The position numbers were made by a program, and so were the translations under genes. The notes under the pieces are model-generated. The model did not search any database, was not told the DNA's origin, and was given only the letters and a program-made list of their open reading frames with translations. DNA of 64,000 nt from Termitidicoccus mucosus. Lineage in GTDB: Bacteria > Verrucomicrobiota > Verrucomicrobiia > Opitutales > Opitutaceae. Location of the stretch: positions 6,944,501-7,008,500 of the forward strand of contig NZ_CP109796.1 of NCBI RefSeq assembly GCF_038725785.1, given 5' to 3'. This document shows, piece by piece, positions 9,254 to 16,330 of the stretch (positions within the stretch are counted from its first letter, which is position 1; each line of letters opens with the position of its first letter).

Positions 9254-9523
9254 ATGAAGCGTGCGATAATATATATTTCATACTTTTCCGCTGTTATCGT
9301 CGTATGTTTTTTTGGAGCCGCTGCGTGGTGGAATCTCTGGATGTATAAAGGTTGGGCTGCCCCACCACGTTTGCTGCACAGTTTCATTAGCGTCGATGGT
9401 GAAGCGTCATACGACTTAGTGTTCGATGAGATGTTTCTTTCGCTTCTATTTATCACCTCCATTTTTACGACTATCGTGCGTTTAACGAAAAGAAAGAAAG
9501 CCACAGCGAATGCGAATGAATAG
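9254..9523 (+). CDS. Cassette 2: small two-helix membrane protein
   Basis: The start is the ATG 8 nt after the CGGC half-box left by the IS. The product is 89 aa with an N-terminal membrane helix (IIYISYFSAVIVVCFFGAAA) and a second one (FLSLLFITSIFTTIV), ending in a basic tail KRKKATANANE. The stop is at 9521-9523 and the attC follows 17 bp later. No family is recognised. IS insertion in attC1 now separates it from attI, so it probably depends on transcription from within the IS. Confidence 0.65.
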   Translation: MKRAIIYISYFSAVIVVCFFGAAAWWNLWMYKGWAAPPRLLHSFISVDGEASYDLVFDEMFLSLLFITSIFTTIVRLTKRKKATANANE

Positions 9524-9540
9524 CGTAAAACGAAGAAAGA

Positions 9541-9651
9541 GCCGAACCAGCCGCCCGAGCCAACGCGACTGACCGCTGGTTGTTCGGTGTTTTTACACGC
9601 AACCGGAGCCTCATTTTTTTGTTCGCAGTCGCGCGGCTCACCGTTAACGTT
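9541..9651 (+). other. attC2, R' box cut by the second IS copy
   Basis: R'' GCCGAAC (9541-9547), L'' GAGCCAACGCGACTG, the long spacer type, L' CAGTCGCGCGGCTC, then AACGTT; the R' box is cut after GTT at 9651, as in attC1. Confidence 0.85.
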
Positions 9652-10410
9652 GATCTAGCTGCGAATATACAAGCCCAAAAAAGCAAAGCCAGTCCCCAGT
9701 TTTTCGCCTGGGATTTGTGTTTATATAAACTGCCGCCGCCGGAGGCACAGGACAGGGACCGGTCGATTATGGGATAAACGCGTGCGTGGGTTGGGTGCGT
9801 GATCCTGGTTTTCACCGTGATCGTGCTGATCTTCGCGGGTTGGTTACCGACAGTGCATTGGTGCGTCTTGCCCGCATGCTCTAGGCTCGTGCGTGGCGGG
9901 CGGATCGCTCCGTGCCCGCTGCCCCTAACGTCAACATGCATGGGCCGGCCGCCCGGTCCCTGGCTGGTGCCGCCAAACGGCGGTTCTCAAAGAACACCCC
10001 TGCCACCTGGCCCGCTCTCAGGCCGCCCGGGTCATCGCCTGCCAGTCCGCCGTCTGCAACATCGCCCAGGCAAAGCCGGCCATCTCCCGGGCCAGCGCGA
10101 CGGTCACCTTTGGCTTCATCACCCCGCGCCGGCTCAGGTGCCAGGCGCGTTTGTGCAGCCTCACCTGGATCTTCCACGACAGTTCCCGCCGTGCCGCCGG
10201 CTGCCCTTCCTGCCGTTTGGACAGCTGCGCGGATACTTTTGGCGGCAGCCAGGCGTGCTGCACCGTTTCGATCAATATCCATCGGGCGTGGGCGTTGCCC
10301 GCCTTGGTGATCGAGCCGAGCCTGCGGCTCTCTCCGGTGCTCTCCTCCTTGGGCACCAGCCCGAGGAACGCCATCAGCTCGCGTGGATGCGCGAACCGGC
10401 GCACGTCCCC
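9652..10410 (-). mobile_element. Truncated second copy of the IS110-type element
   Basis: This repeats 7619-8375 nearly base for base at an offset of about 2,033 bp. It keeps the non-coding (bridge-RNA) end and the C-terminal transposase half (10018-10410). It then stops at 10410, where the group II intron RT begins with CTGGCGGATG on the minus strand. The last 25 bases before the junction differ from copy 1, so it is a diverged copy and not a recent tandem duplication. It enters its attC at the same position, after GTT. Confidence 0.8.
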
Positions 10411-11385
10411 CATCCGCCAGTATCCCTTGCGGCTGCGAGTCGCCAGCTTCACTTGCTTCGGGTTCGCTCCGAGTTTGATCAGATTACGTCGCCTGGTCCT
10501 CGGCTGTTTCCATTGTTTCCAATAATACAGCCGCACCCGTCTTCGCATCCAATCCTCCAGCGCCAGTACTTCCTTGCAGGTATTGCTGATCCCGAAGTAG
10601 CCCAGCCAGCCGATCACATAACGCCTGAGCTCCCCGATCACCTTGTCCACGGCCACTCCCCGCTTGCGCGAGGTGATCGCCTTGAGGCGTTGTTTAAACC
10701 GCAGACAGGCCTTCTCGGTCCAGACGACGTTTCCCCGTGCCGTTATCTTGAAGCTCAAAAACGAGCATTCTTTTAACCACGCGGTTTTACACTTCGCCGG
10801 GTTGACCGCCAACTTCAGACGCCCTTCCACATAGCGCACCAGACCGGCCATTACCCGCTGCGCCGCCCTCGCACTCTTCACCATTATGATAAAGTCGTCG
10901 GCGTAACGCGCGAACCGGTGTCCGCGCTTTTCCAACTCTTTATCCAAGGGATCGAGCACGATATTGGCGAGCAACGCTGACAAGGGACCGCCTTGGGGCA
11001 CGCCTTGCGGCGTTTCCTCCACGCGGCCGTCCGGCAGCACGACTCCTGCTTTCAGGTAACGGTGGATCAGGGCGAGAACACGGGCGTCCTTTGCCTTTTG
11101 ACGCAGGCCGTCCATCAACCGGTCATGGTTGACCGTATCGAAGAAAGACTTGAGGTCGCAATCCACCGCGTGGCGGCGTCTGTCTTTCCACGCTGCCTGC
11201 ACCTGCCGCACCGCCTGATGGGCGTTGCGTCCGGGCCGGAAGCCGTGGCTGTTTTCGCTAAACCCCGGGTCAAACAGGGGGCTTAGCACTTGCGCCACCG
11301 CTTGCTGGATCAGGGGACTCCTTTCGGTTTGGTCCTTCGTGGTCATCAAGGTTTCCGGTATTCCCAGTTTAAACGGGCGATTCAA
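10018..11385 (-). pseudogene. Chimeric reading frame: group II intron RT fused to IS110 transposase tail
   Basis: One open frame of 455 codons joins two unrelated proteins. Residues 1-25 are an intron-ORF start (RPFKLGIPETLMTTKDQTER). Residues 26-323 are reverse transcriptase: GFRPGRNAHQAVRQVQ, then TPQGVPQGGPLSALLANI, then the catalytic RYADDFIIMV, then a GIIM maturase region ending RKGYWRM. The rest (GDVRRFAHPREL to the stop) is the C-terminal half of the IS110 transposase. About 80 residues of the RT N-terminus seem missing between ERSPL and IQQAVAQ, and the normal maturase tail (SSNSIVQAALNNAYLHEQG) is gone. I doubt the fusion is functional, though the RT active site is intact. Confidence 0.75.
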
Positions 11386-11736
11386 CGCCCCCGGCTTGTC
11401 CTCGCACTACTATGACTTCTGCTGACTTCCCGCCAGCGTTTCCGCCCGCGGGATCTCCCCAGGTAAGAACGCGTTGCTTCCCTGCGCAAACGTCGGATTT
11501 ACCGTCAGGGCATGACCCTGCGACTTCGCTGTGTGGTGCCAGCTCGTCGTCTCCCTGCCGGCCTTTTATCCGCTTCTTGTTCATCGTCTCGCAGGTTTCC
11601 CCCAGCCTTCCTCCCCCCGAAAGATTACTCTTTCGAAGTTGGCTTCGGGTAGTGGTTTCTGTTATGGTTTTATTCATGTCAGGTCTTCCCACAGTGGACT
11701 TTCACCTCATTTACAACGCGCCCATGCTGGGCGCAC
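10411..11736 (-). mobile_element. Group IIC-attC intron copy A, 3' end missing
   Basis: On the minus strand the intron starts at 11736 with GTGCGCCCAGCATGGGCG, soon followed by GAGGTGAAAGTCC, a classic group IIC 5' end. The 5' exon ends CGCTTGGT, the attC sequence between L'' and R''. The ribozyme domains before the ORF occupy about 11386-11736 and the RT frame follows. Domains V and VI, present in copies B and C, are absent because the copy ends at 10410 against the IS fragment. It cannot splice by itself. Confidence 0.8.
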
Positions 11737-11845
11737 ACCAAGCGCCAGAGCCAACGCGACTGACCGCTGGTTGTTCGGTGTTTTCACACGCAACCCGCGG
11801 CTTCATTTTTGTTCGCAGTCGCGCGGCTCACCTTTAACGTTCGGC
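11737..11845 (+). other. attC3, R'' lost behind the intron
   Basis: L'' AGAGCCAACGCGACTG, long spacer, L' CAGTCGCGCGGCTC and R' GTTCGGC (11839-11845). The R'' half should lie on the far side of intron A but is missing because that intron end is deleted. Confidence 0.75.
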
Positions 11846-11850
11846 AAAAG

Positions 11851-12255
11851 ATGAAGATTCTTGTCAGCCCGTTCGTTGCTATTGCATTTCTGCTTTCAGG
11901 ATGCGTTCTGTTTAGCCCCGACCAAAGAGAACTCCTAGCGAAGCTTGAACCTGCTGATCGCATTCAGGCCATCGTCGGCGAGCATGAACGAATTATTCTA
12001 GATCAAGGGACCATTTTGAGTATTTGCCGTTGGATAACGACCCCGGAGAGAAAATGGAGATTTTCGACATCTTTTGCCTCATTGCCGGCTTCACCACAAC
12101 GGGCCTTTTTCGAGAGAGACGGAAAGCGTATAGCGTATCTTGCGTTTGGCAGCAATTGGCTGCTCATTAATTTTTACGCACCAGATTCGATTTCGATTTC
12201 CTGTTCGATCTCTGAATCTGACTATAATACGCTTTCGAAATTATTAGGTTTATGA
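11851..12255 (+). CDS. Cassette 3: putative lipoprotein
   Basis: The start is the ATG 5 nt after R'; a start 42 nt upstream would lie inside attC3. The product is 134 aa beginning MKILVSPFVAIAFLLSGC, a lipoprotein signal with lipobox LLSGC, so it should be lipidated and held at the cell envelope. The rest is soluble, with no known domain. The stop is 12 bp before the next R''. Base composition is lower in GC than the chromosome around it, as for several other cassettes. Confidence 0.7.
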   Translation: MKILVSPFVAIAFLLSGCVLFSPDQRELLAKLEPADRIQAIVGEHERIILDQGTILSICRWITTPERKWRFSTSFASLPASPQRAFFERDGKRIAYLAFGSNWLLINFYAPDSISISCSISESDYNTLSKLLGL

Positions 12256-12267
12256 AGAAAGAGAAGA

Positions 12268-12357
12268 GCCGAACCATTCGCCAGAGCCAACGCGCATGGA
12301 CGCATGTTTCCAATGCGAAAGCACTTGCCTGCGCGTGGCGCATCTGTAGCGTTCGAC
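12268..12357 (+). other. attC4 (short 90-bp class)
   Basis: R'' GCCGAAC (12268-12274), L'' GAGCCAACGCGCATG, L' TGCGCGTGGCGC and R' GTTCGAC (12351-12357). The spacer is about 24 bp shorter than in most sites and is shared with attC6. Confidence 0.8.
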
Positions 12358-12518
12358 CAAGAGAGATTTTTATATTTTGACAGGCATTTTGGAGCCGCAT
12401 GTTTTCGTCGTATTCGAGAGGGTTTTTGTAAACGCGAGCGAAGCAGCGAAAAAGAAGACGCAAGCGTTGGGCGAAGGGTTTTTGCAAACTCGAAGGGCGT
12501 CACGGCAAGAAGAGTCGA
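12351..12518 (+). other. Cassette 4: short cassette without an evident gene (copy 1)
   Basis: Between R' of attC4 and the R'' half GTCGAA (12513-12518) there are only about 155 bp. The longest plus-strand ATG frame is ten codons. A minus-strand frame from a GTG at 12503 is open but its codons do not stay constant between the two copies. A near-identical copy occupies 15442-15604. It could encode a small RNA or a regulatory element; I infer this only from its conservation and lack of an ORF. Confidence 0.6.
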
Positions 12519-13148
12519 ATCGGGTCCCCGTGGCCGACTGAGTTAACTCAATCGGCCACAGGTCCCACACCACCCGGCGTGCCGCTCGGCACCGGGCGGT
12601 TCCGTCAGGAGGGAACGCCGTCGTCCCCGTAATGCATGGCGATCCATTTCGCCCTCATGTCCGGCACCCCTTGTTCGTGCAGATACGCGTTATTCAGCGC
12701 GGCTTGCACGATACTGTTGCTGCTCAGGGGACTCCTTTCGGTTTGGTCCTTCGTGGTCATCAAGGTTTCCGGTATTCCCAGTTTAAACGGGCGACTCAAC
12801 GCCCCCGGCTTGTCCTCGCACTACTATGACTTCTGCTGACTTCCCGCCAGCGTTTCCGCCCGCGGGATCTCCCCAGGTAAGAACGCGTTGCTTCCCTGCG
12901 CAAACGTCGGATTTACCGTCAGGGCATGACCCTGCGACTTCGCTGTGTGGTGCCAGCTCGTCGTCTCCCTGCCGGCCTTTTATCCGCTTCTTGTTCATCG
13001 TCTCGCAGGTTTCCCCCAGCCTTCCTCCCCCCCGAAAGATTACTCTTTCGAAGTTGGCTTCGGGTAGTGGTTTCTGTTATGGTTTTCATGTCAGGTCTTC
13101 CCACAGTGGACTTTCACCTCATTTACAACGCGCCCATGCTGGGCGCAC
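12519..13148 (-). mobile_element. Group IIC-attC intron copy B, RT largely deleted
   Basis: Both intron ends are present: the 5' end GTGCGCCCAGC at 13148 and the 3' end GGGGACCCGAT at 12519. Domain V is clear at 12569-12600: ACCGCCCGG pairs with CCGGGTGGT, followed by a 2-nt bulge and a small loop, with the CGC triad typical of group IIC. A long palindromic domain VI follows. The flanks rejoin as ATGGT|TCGAC, an attC R'' box. At 630 bp the ribozyme is nearly complete but the RT is reduced to 64 codons, so mobility would need a protein from elsewhere. Confidence 0.8.
12605..12799 (-). pseudogene. Residual intron ORF (RT N-tip joined to maturase tail)
   Basis: This is a 64-codon frame. The first 25 codons match the start of the copy A RT (RPFKLGIPETLMTTKDQTER). 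They are joined directly to the last 39 codons of the copy C maturase (SSNSIVQAALNNAYLHEQG to GDDGVPS). The whole catalytic RT is deleted in frame. No activity is expected. Confidence 0.75.
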
Positions 13149-13257
13149 ACCATGCGCCAGGGCCAACGCGACTGACCGCTGGTTGTTCGATGCTTTTACA
13201 CGCAACCGAAGTATCGTTTTTTGTTCGCAGTCGCGCGGCTCACCTCTATCGTTCGGC
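13149..13257 (+). other. attC5, R'' displaced by intron B
   Basis: CCAGGGCCAACGCGACTG (L''), long spacer, L' CAGTCGCGCGGCTC, R' GTTCGGC (13251-13257). The R'' half GTCGAA lies at 12513-12518 beyond the intron. Confidence 0.8.
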
Positions 13258-13263
13258 AAAAAT

Positions 13264-13824
13264 ATGAAAAAATTATCCCTTATTATATTTTTCATTATTT
13301 CCATCGCTTGTTTCGCAGACGTGGACAATATGTGGCTGCCGTCCGTGGTCGAGAAGACATATAAAGACGGCGAGAAGCCGACCGTTATTCGATTTCAGAC
13401 ACGCATTTCCAAGGACGCGCCGCAGATTTATACGGTGTTTTCGCTTCAGCATATGGGCACAGTGTGGGAGGCCGATGACACATTACTCAAAGAAGTTTCA
13501 TTTTATCCTGACGCTCACACTTATATTGCTTCATCGCCGAGAGAGAAGGAACGCGTCTGGATTCAAGTGCAGATTCGCACGTTGAAGCCCCCGAAAGAGA
13601 AGACCACCGAAAGCAGTTTGGTCATGGAGTTTCTTGGAGCTAGTCTTGTTAGAGTTAGCATTGAGCATCGAAACGATAATGCGAAGGACGATGAGGCTCT
13701 GAGTTGGCCAGAGAGAATAAACGGCAGTTTGAAGAAGAAAGAGCCGAACCAGTCTCAGAGCCAACTCGCATGGACACCGGTTCGTAAATGCGAACGCGCT
13801 TGCCTGCGCGCGGCTCATCTTTAG
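13264..13824 (+). CDS. Cassette 5: secreted hypothetical protein
   Basis: The start is the ATG 6 nt after R'; a longer frame upstream runs through the intron and attC and is not coding. The product is 186 aa with a signal peptide (MKKLSLIIFFIISIACFADV) and a predicted periplasmic body rich in beta-prone segments. No family is recognised. The frame has no stop before the attC and reads through it, so the last 25 or so residues (after LKKKEPNQ) are attC-encoded. The gene is AT-richer than the flanking chromosome. Confidence 0.65.
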   Translation: MKKLSLIIFFIISIACFADVDNMWLPSVVEKTYKDGEKPTVIRFQTRISKDAPQIYTVFSLQHMGTVWEADDTLLKEVSFYPDAHTYIASSPREKERVWIQVQIRTLKPPKEKTTESSLVMEFLGASLVRVSIEHRNDNAKDDEALSWPERINGSLKKKEPNQSQSQLAWTPVRKCERACLRAAHL

Positions 13825-13832
13825 CGTTGGGC
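13743..13832 (+). other. attC6 (short 90-bp class)
   Basis: R'' GCCGAAC (13743-13749), L'' GAGCCAACTCGCATG, L' CTGCGCGCGGCTC and R' GTTGGGC (13826-13832). Same spacer type as attC4. It overlaps the 3' end of cassette 5's gene. Confidence 0.8.
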
Positions 13833-13838
13833 AAAATC

Positions 13839-14348
13839 ATGAACCCATTCCGGCTATTCTCGCGCCCCAAGAAGGTCCGCAAGCAGGTCTACGAACTTAC
13901 GCGTGCCGATTTGGAAACATCCGCAGTCTGGGAGTTCTGTCTCGATGAAGAAGGCGAATCCGGACAGGACGAAGCGACAGTGAAGCCACGGGCGGACGTC
14001 ACCAAGATTAGCGATCTCGATGGTTCTTGCATCGCGAAGACCGAGTTCACGTTTGCCGATGGGAAGAGAGCCTTCGGCTATGTCTCTGCCGCGTCCGAAG
14101 AGACGCTACCAGCGATTCAGCCAGTGATTGTTACGCCTCAAGGACAGGTGATGTTTTGGTATGGCATCGTGCCGCCCGATGAAAAGTGGGTGGCTGAGTC
14201 GCTCGGAAGGTTGAGTTCAGTTTCAGAGCGCCCGTTTCCGATCCGCTATTCCTGCTTGGTTCCGACCGATGACATCCCACTTAATGGCGAGCTTGAAGGT
14301 TTCTATCACTATAATCGGTCGCGGGAGATTCAGGTAATCAAAAGATGA
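13839..14348 (+). CDS. Cassette 6: hypothetical cytoplasmic protein
   Basis: The start is the ATG 6 nt after R'. The product is 169 aa, acidic in its N-terminal third, with the segment VWEFCLDEEGESGQDEATVK and a later VMFWYGIVPPDEKWV. There is no signal peptide or membrane helix. The WEF-LDEE-QDE-TV pattern looks like a family of uncharacterised bacterial proteins, some near toxins, but I cannot name a domain. The stop TGA lies 4 bp before R'' of its attC. Start and stop fit the cassette boundaries well. Confidence 0.7.
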   Translation: MNPFRLFSRPKKVRKQVYELTRADLETSAVWEFCLDEEGESGQDEATVKPRADVTKISDLDGSCIAKTEFTFADGKRAFGYVSAASEETLPAIQPVIVTPQGQVMFWYGIVPPDEKWVAESLGRLSSVSERPFPIRYSCLVPTDDIPLNGELEGFYHYNRSREIQVIKR

Positions 14349-14352
14349 AAAA

Positions 14353-14466
14353 GCCCAACCAAGCGCTAGAGCCAACGCGACTGGCGCCGCGTTGGTCGAT
14401 GCTTTTACACACAAGCGGAGCCTCAATTTTTGTTCGCAGTCGCGAGGCTCTCCGCTATCGTTCGGC
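14353..14466 (+). other. attC7 (114 bp)
   Basis: R'' GCCCAAC (14353-14359), L'' GAGCCAACGCGACTG, L' CAGTCGCGAGGCTC, R' GTTCGGC (14460-14466). Here R'' and R' are not perfectly complementary. Confidence 0.85.
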
Positions 14467-14475
14467 AAAATTCCG

Positions 14476-14919
14476 ATGCCAAAGAAAGTAGAACATCAAC
14501 TTGAGGCTCTCAAGATGCTGAAAGAGTGGAGTTCGGTGCTTCTTTCGGTTCAGGCTGCGCTTCTTGCGCTGCTCGCGGTTTTCGGGAATTTCAGCCACGC
14601 GGCAAAGGCAGATTGTTTCTTCGCTATTTTTGTTGTCGCACTGGCAGCTTCGTCTCTTTTCTCCGCAAATGTCGTCGGAGCGATTCCTTCGATGATGCAG
14701 GATCTTGCGACTCGTCCTGTCGACGATGTCTATCAGATGCGAAATCGTTGGGGCATAAATCTGTCGTTGCTCGCATTTGGGCAGCATATCTTTTTCGCGA
14801 TTGGAATCATCTGCTTGGCGCTGTTCTTAGTCTTCGGACGTCCGGCTACTGAAGTCTCAGAAGAGCCGAACCATGCACCAGAGCCAACACGACTGACCGC
14901 TGGTTGTTCGTGGCGTTAG
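14476..14919 (+). CDS. Cassette 7: integral membrane protein
   Basis: The start is the ATG 9 nt after R'. The product is 147 aa with hydrophobic segments SVLLSVQAALLALLAVFGNF, FFAIFVVALAASSLFSANVV and IFFAIGIICLALFLVF, so three helices are likely. The loop between helices 2 and 3 is polar. No family is recognised. There is no stop before the attC: the frame reads NHAPEPTRLTAGCSWR and stops in the spacer, so the tail is attC-encoded. Confidence 0.65.
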   Translation: MPKKVEHQLEALKMLKEWSSVLLSVQAALLALLAVFGNFSHAAKADCFFAIFVVALAASSLFSANVVGAIPSMMQDLATRPVDDVYQMRNRWGINLSLLAFGQHIFFAIGIICLALFLVFGRPATEVSEEPNHAPEPTRLTAGCSWR

Positions 14920-14978
14920 CCGGCGATGGGAGCTTCATTTTTTGTTCGCAGTCGCGCGGCTCACCTTTAGCGTTCGGC
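14865..14978 (+). other. attC8 (114 bp)
   Basis: R'' GCCGAAC (14865-14871), L'' GAGCCAACACGACTG, L' CAGTCGCGCGGCTC, R' GTTCGGC (14972-14978). The spacer differs in its middle from its neighbours. Confidence 0.85.
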
Positions 14979-14982
14979 AAAA

Positions 14983-15321
14983 ATGGTAATCTTCGCGTCA
15001 GAGTCCGAGCTGCTAGAGATTCTCGATCGCGCTGATGCGATGATCGCAGCGTGTGTCGCCGGATCACTCGGCATTCACGAGTTTATAGATCAGCTTGGCC
15101 ACCTGCATGGCTACCATGCCTTGGATGGTCACGAGTCGGATGCAGAAGAGATAGCGATGCTCGCTAGGTATTGCTCACGAGTTGAGTGGATCGAGCGCGT
15201 GCTAGAAGAGGTTGGCGGCATATGTGCTGACGACGATGCGTCGAAGGAGGCTTACGTCAAGGCGGGGCGCTTTGATTCATCGGAAGCATTGCGCCGGTTG
15301 CGTGCTCTGGTAGAAAGTTAG
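14983..15321 (+). CDS. Cassette 8: small acidic cytoplasmic protein
   Basis: The start is the ATG 4 nt after R'. The product is 112 aa, acidic and predicted largely helical, with the segment YHALDGHESDAEEIAMLARY and a C-terminal AGRFDSSEALRRLRALVES. An ALDGHESD-type motif occurs in a family of small uncharacterised bacterial proteins, as I recall it; no function is known to me. There is no signal peptide. The stop TAG is 13 bp before R''. It ends within its own cassette, unlike cassettes 5, 7 and 11. Confidence 0.7.
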   Translation: MVIFASESELLEILDRADAMIAACVAGSLGIHEFIDQLGHLHGYHALDGHESDAEEIAMLARYCSRVEWIERVLEEVGGICADDDASKEAYVKAGRFDSSEALRRLRALVES

Positions 15322-15334
15322 AAAAAATGAAAAA

Positions 15335-15448
15335 GCCGAACCAAGCGTTAGAGCCAACGCGACTGACCGCTGGTTGTTCAATGTTTTTACACGCAACCGG
15401 GGCGTCATTTTTTGTTCGCAGTCGCGCGGCTCACCTTTAGCGTTCGAC
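15335..15448 (+). other. attC9 (114 bp)
   Basis: R'' GCCGAAC (15335-15341), L'' GAGCCAACGCGACTG, L' CAGTCGCGCGGCTC, R' GTTCGAC (15442-15448). The R' variant GTTCGAC matches that preceding the other copy of the gene-less cassette. Confidence 0.85.
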
Positions 15449-15604
15449 CAAGAGAGATTTTTATATTTTGACAGGCATTTTGGAGCCGCATGTTTTCGTC
15501 GTATTCGAGAGGGTTTTTGTAAACGCAAGCGAAGCGGCGAAAAAGAAGACGCAAGCGTTGGGCGAAGGGTTTTTGTAAAGTCGAAGGGCGTCACGGCAAG
15601 AAGA
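15442..15604 (+). other. Cassette 9: second copy of the gene-less cassette
   Basis: About 97% identical to 12351-12511, with the same R' variant before it and the same R'' variant GTCGAAC after it. It differs at a handful of positions. Here it is undisturbed by an intron. No ORF longer than ten codons starts with ATG on the plus strand. Confidence 0.65.
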
Positions 15605-15718
15605 GTCGAACCATGCGCCAGAGCCAACGCGACTGACGTCGCGTTGGTCGGTGCTTTTACACGCAACCGAGGCGTCATTTTTTGTTCGCAGTCGCGCGGC
15701 TCACCGTTAACGTTAGCC
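15605..15718 (+). other. attC10 (114 bp)
   Basis: R'' GTCGAAC (15605-15611), L'' GAGCCAACGCGACTG, L' CAGTCGCGCGGCTC, R' GTTAGCC (15712-15718). Its spacer (GACGTCGCGTTGGTCGGTGC) is shared with attC11 and less with the others. Confidence 0.85.
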
Positions 15719-15723
15719 AGAAA

Positions 15724-16218
15724 ATGAGATTCCTGTTTTTCTTGCTTCTTTCGGGAGTCGCCAGTGCCACGACACTGAACGATCAATTTCGAGCAATTGC
15801 TGATGGCGCTGATCGAGTTGAGCTGACATGGAGGCCAGAGTTGGGCGTAGAGAGCGCTGGTATTGTTCCGCTGAAGAAAGTCTACACCGGCACAGCTATA
15901 CAAACGCTACTATCGAAGATCACATTTGAAGATGATCTCCCTAAGAAGCCGTTACCACCATTGCATCCCGGAACGGTCACTATACCACGAGGGAATTGTG
16001 GATGCAGCGGCAGCCACTTGCTTCGTTTTTGGGCGAAAGAGCGAATGTTTGCCGAAATTAGCTTTCACCACGGCACTCATTTTCGCTCGAAGGAGTTAAA
16101 TCGAGGCAGTGATGCCACATTGACTGACGAATCCCAACAGTGGCTTCAATCCGAAGCTGATTGGTCTGCCGATCTTGCGAAAATTGAAGAGATCAAGAAT
16201 AAGAAAAAAAGAGGCTAA
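15724..16218 (+). CDS. Cassette 10: secreted hypothetical protein
   Basis: The start is the ATG 5 nt after R'. The product is 164 aa with a signal peptide (MRFLFFLLLSGVASATTLND). The mature part has a GNCGCSGSH cysteine pair and an FHHGTH histidine cluster that could bind a metal; this is inference from residues only. The C-terminus is basic. The stop TAA is the middle of the R'' box GGCTAAC, as in cassette 1. No family is recognised. Confidence 0.7.
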   Translation: MRFLFFLLLSGVASATTLNDQFRAIADGADRVELTWRPELGVESAGIVPLKKVYTGTAIQTLLSKITFEDDLPKKPLPPLHPGTVTIPRGNCGCSGSHLLRFWAKERMFAEISFHHGTHFRSKELNRGSDATLTDESQQWLQSEADWSADLAKIEEIKNKKKRG

Positions 16219-16326
16219 CCATGCACCAGAGCCAACGCGACTGACGTCGCGTTGTTCGGTGCTTTTTCACGCAGCCGGGGCTTCATTTTTTGTTCGCAAT
16301 CGCGCGGCTCACCTTTAGCGTTAGCC
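16213..16326 (+). other. attC11 (114 bp)
   Basis: R'' GGCTAAC (16213-16219), L'' GAGCCAACGCGACTG, L' CAATCGCGCGGCTC, R' GTTAGCC (16320-16326). R'' and R' are exactly complementary. Confidence 0.85.
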
Positions 16327-16330
16327 TAAA

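Noticed and set aside
15277-15903. 208-codon minus frame through two attC sites and the gene-less cassette
   Set aside because: It reads attC sequences backwards (EPRDCEQK repeats) and changes between the two cassette copies at coding positions.
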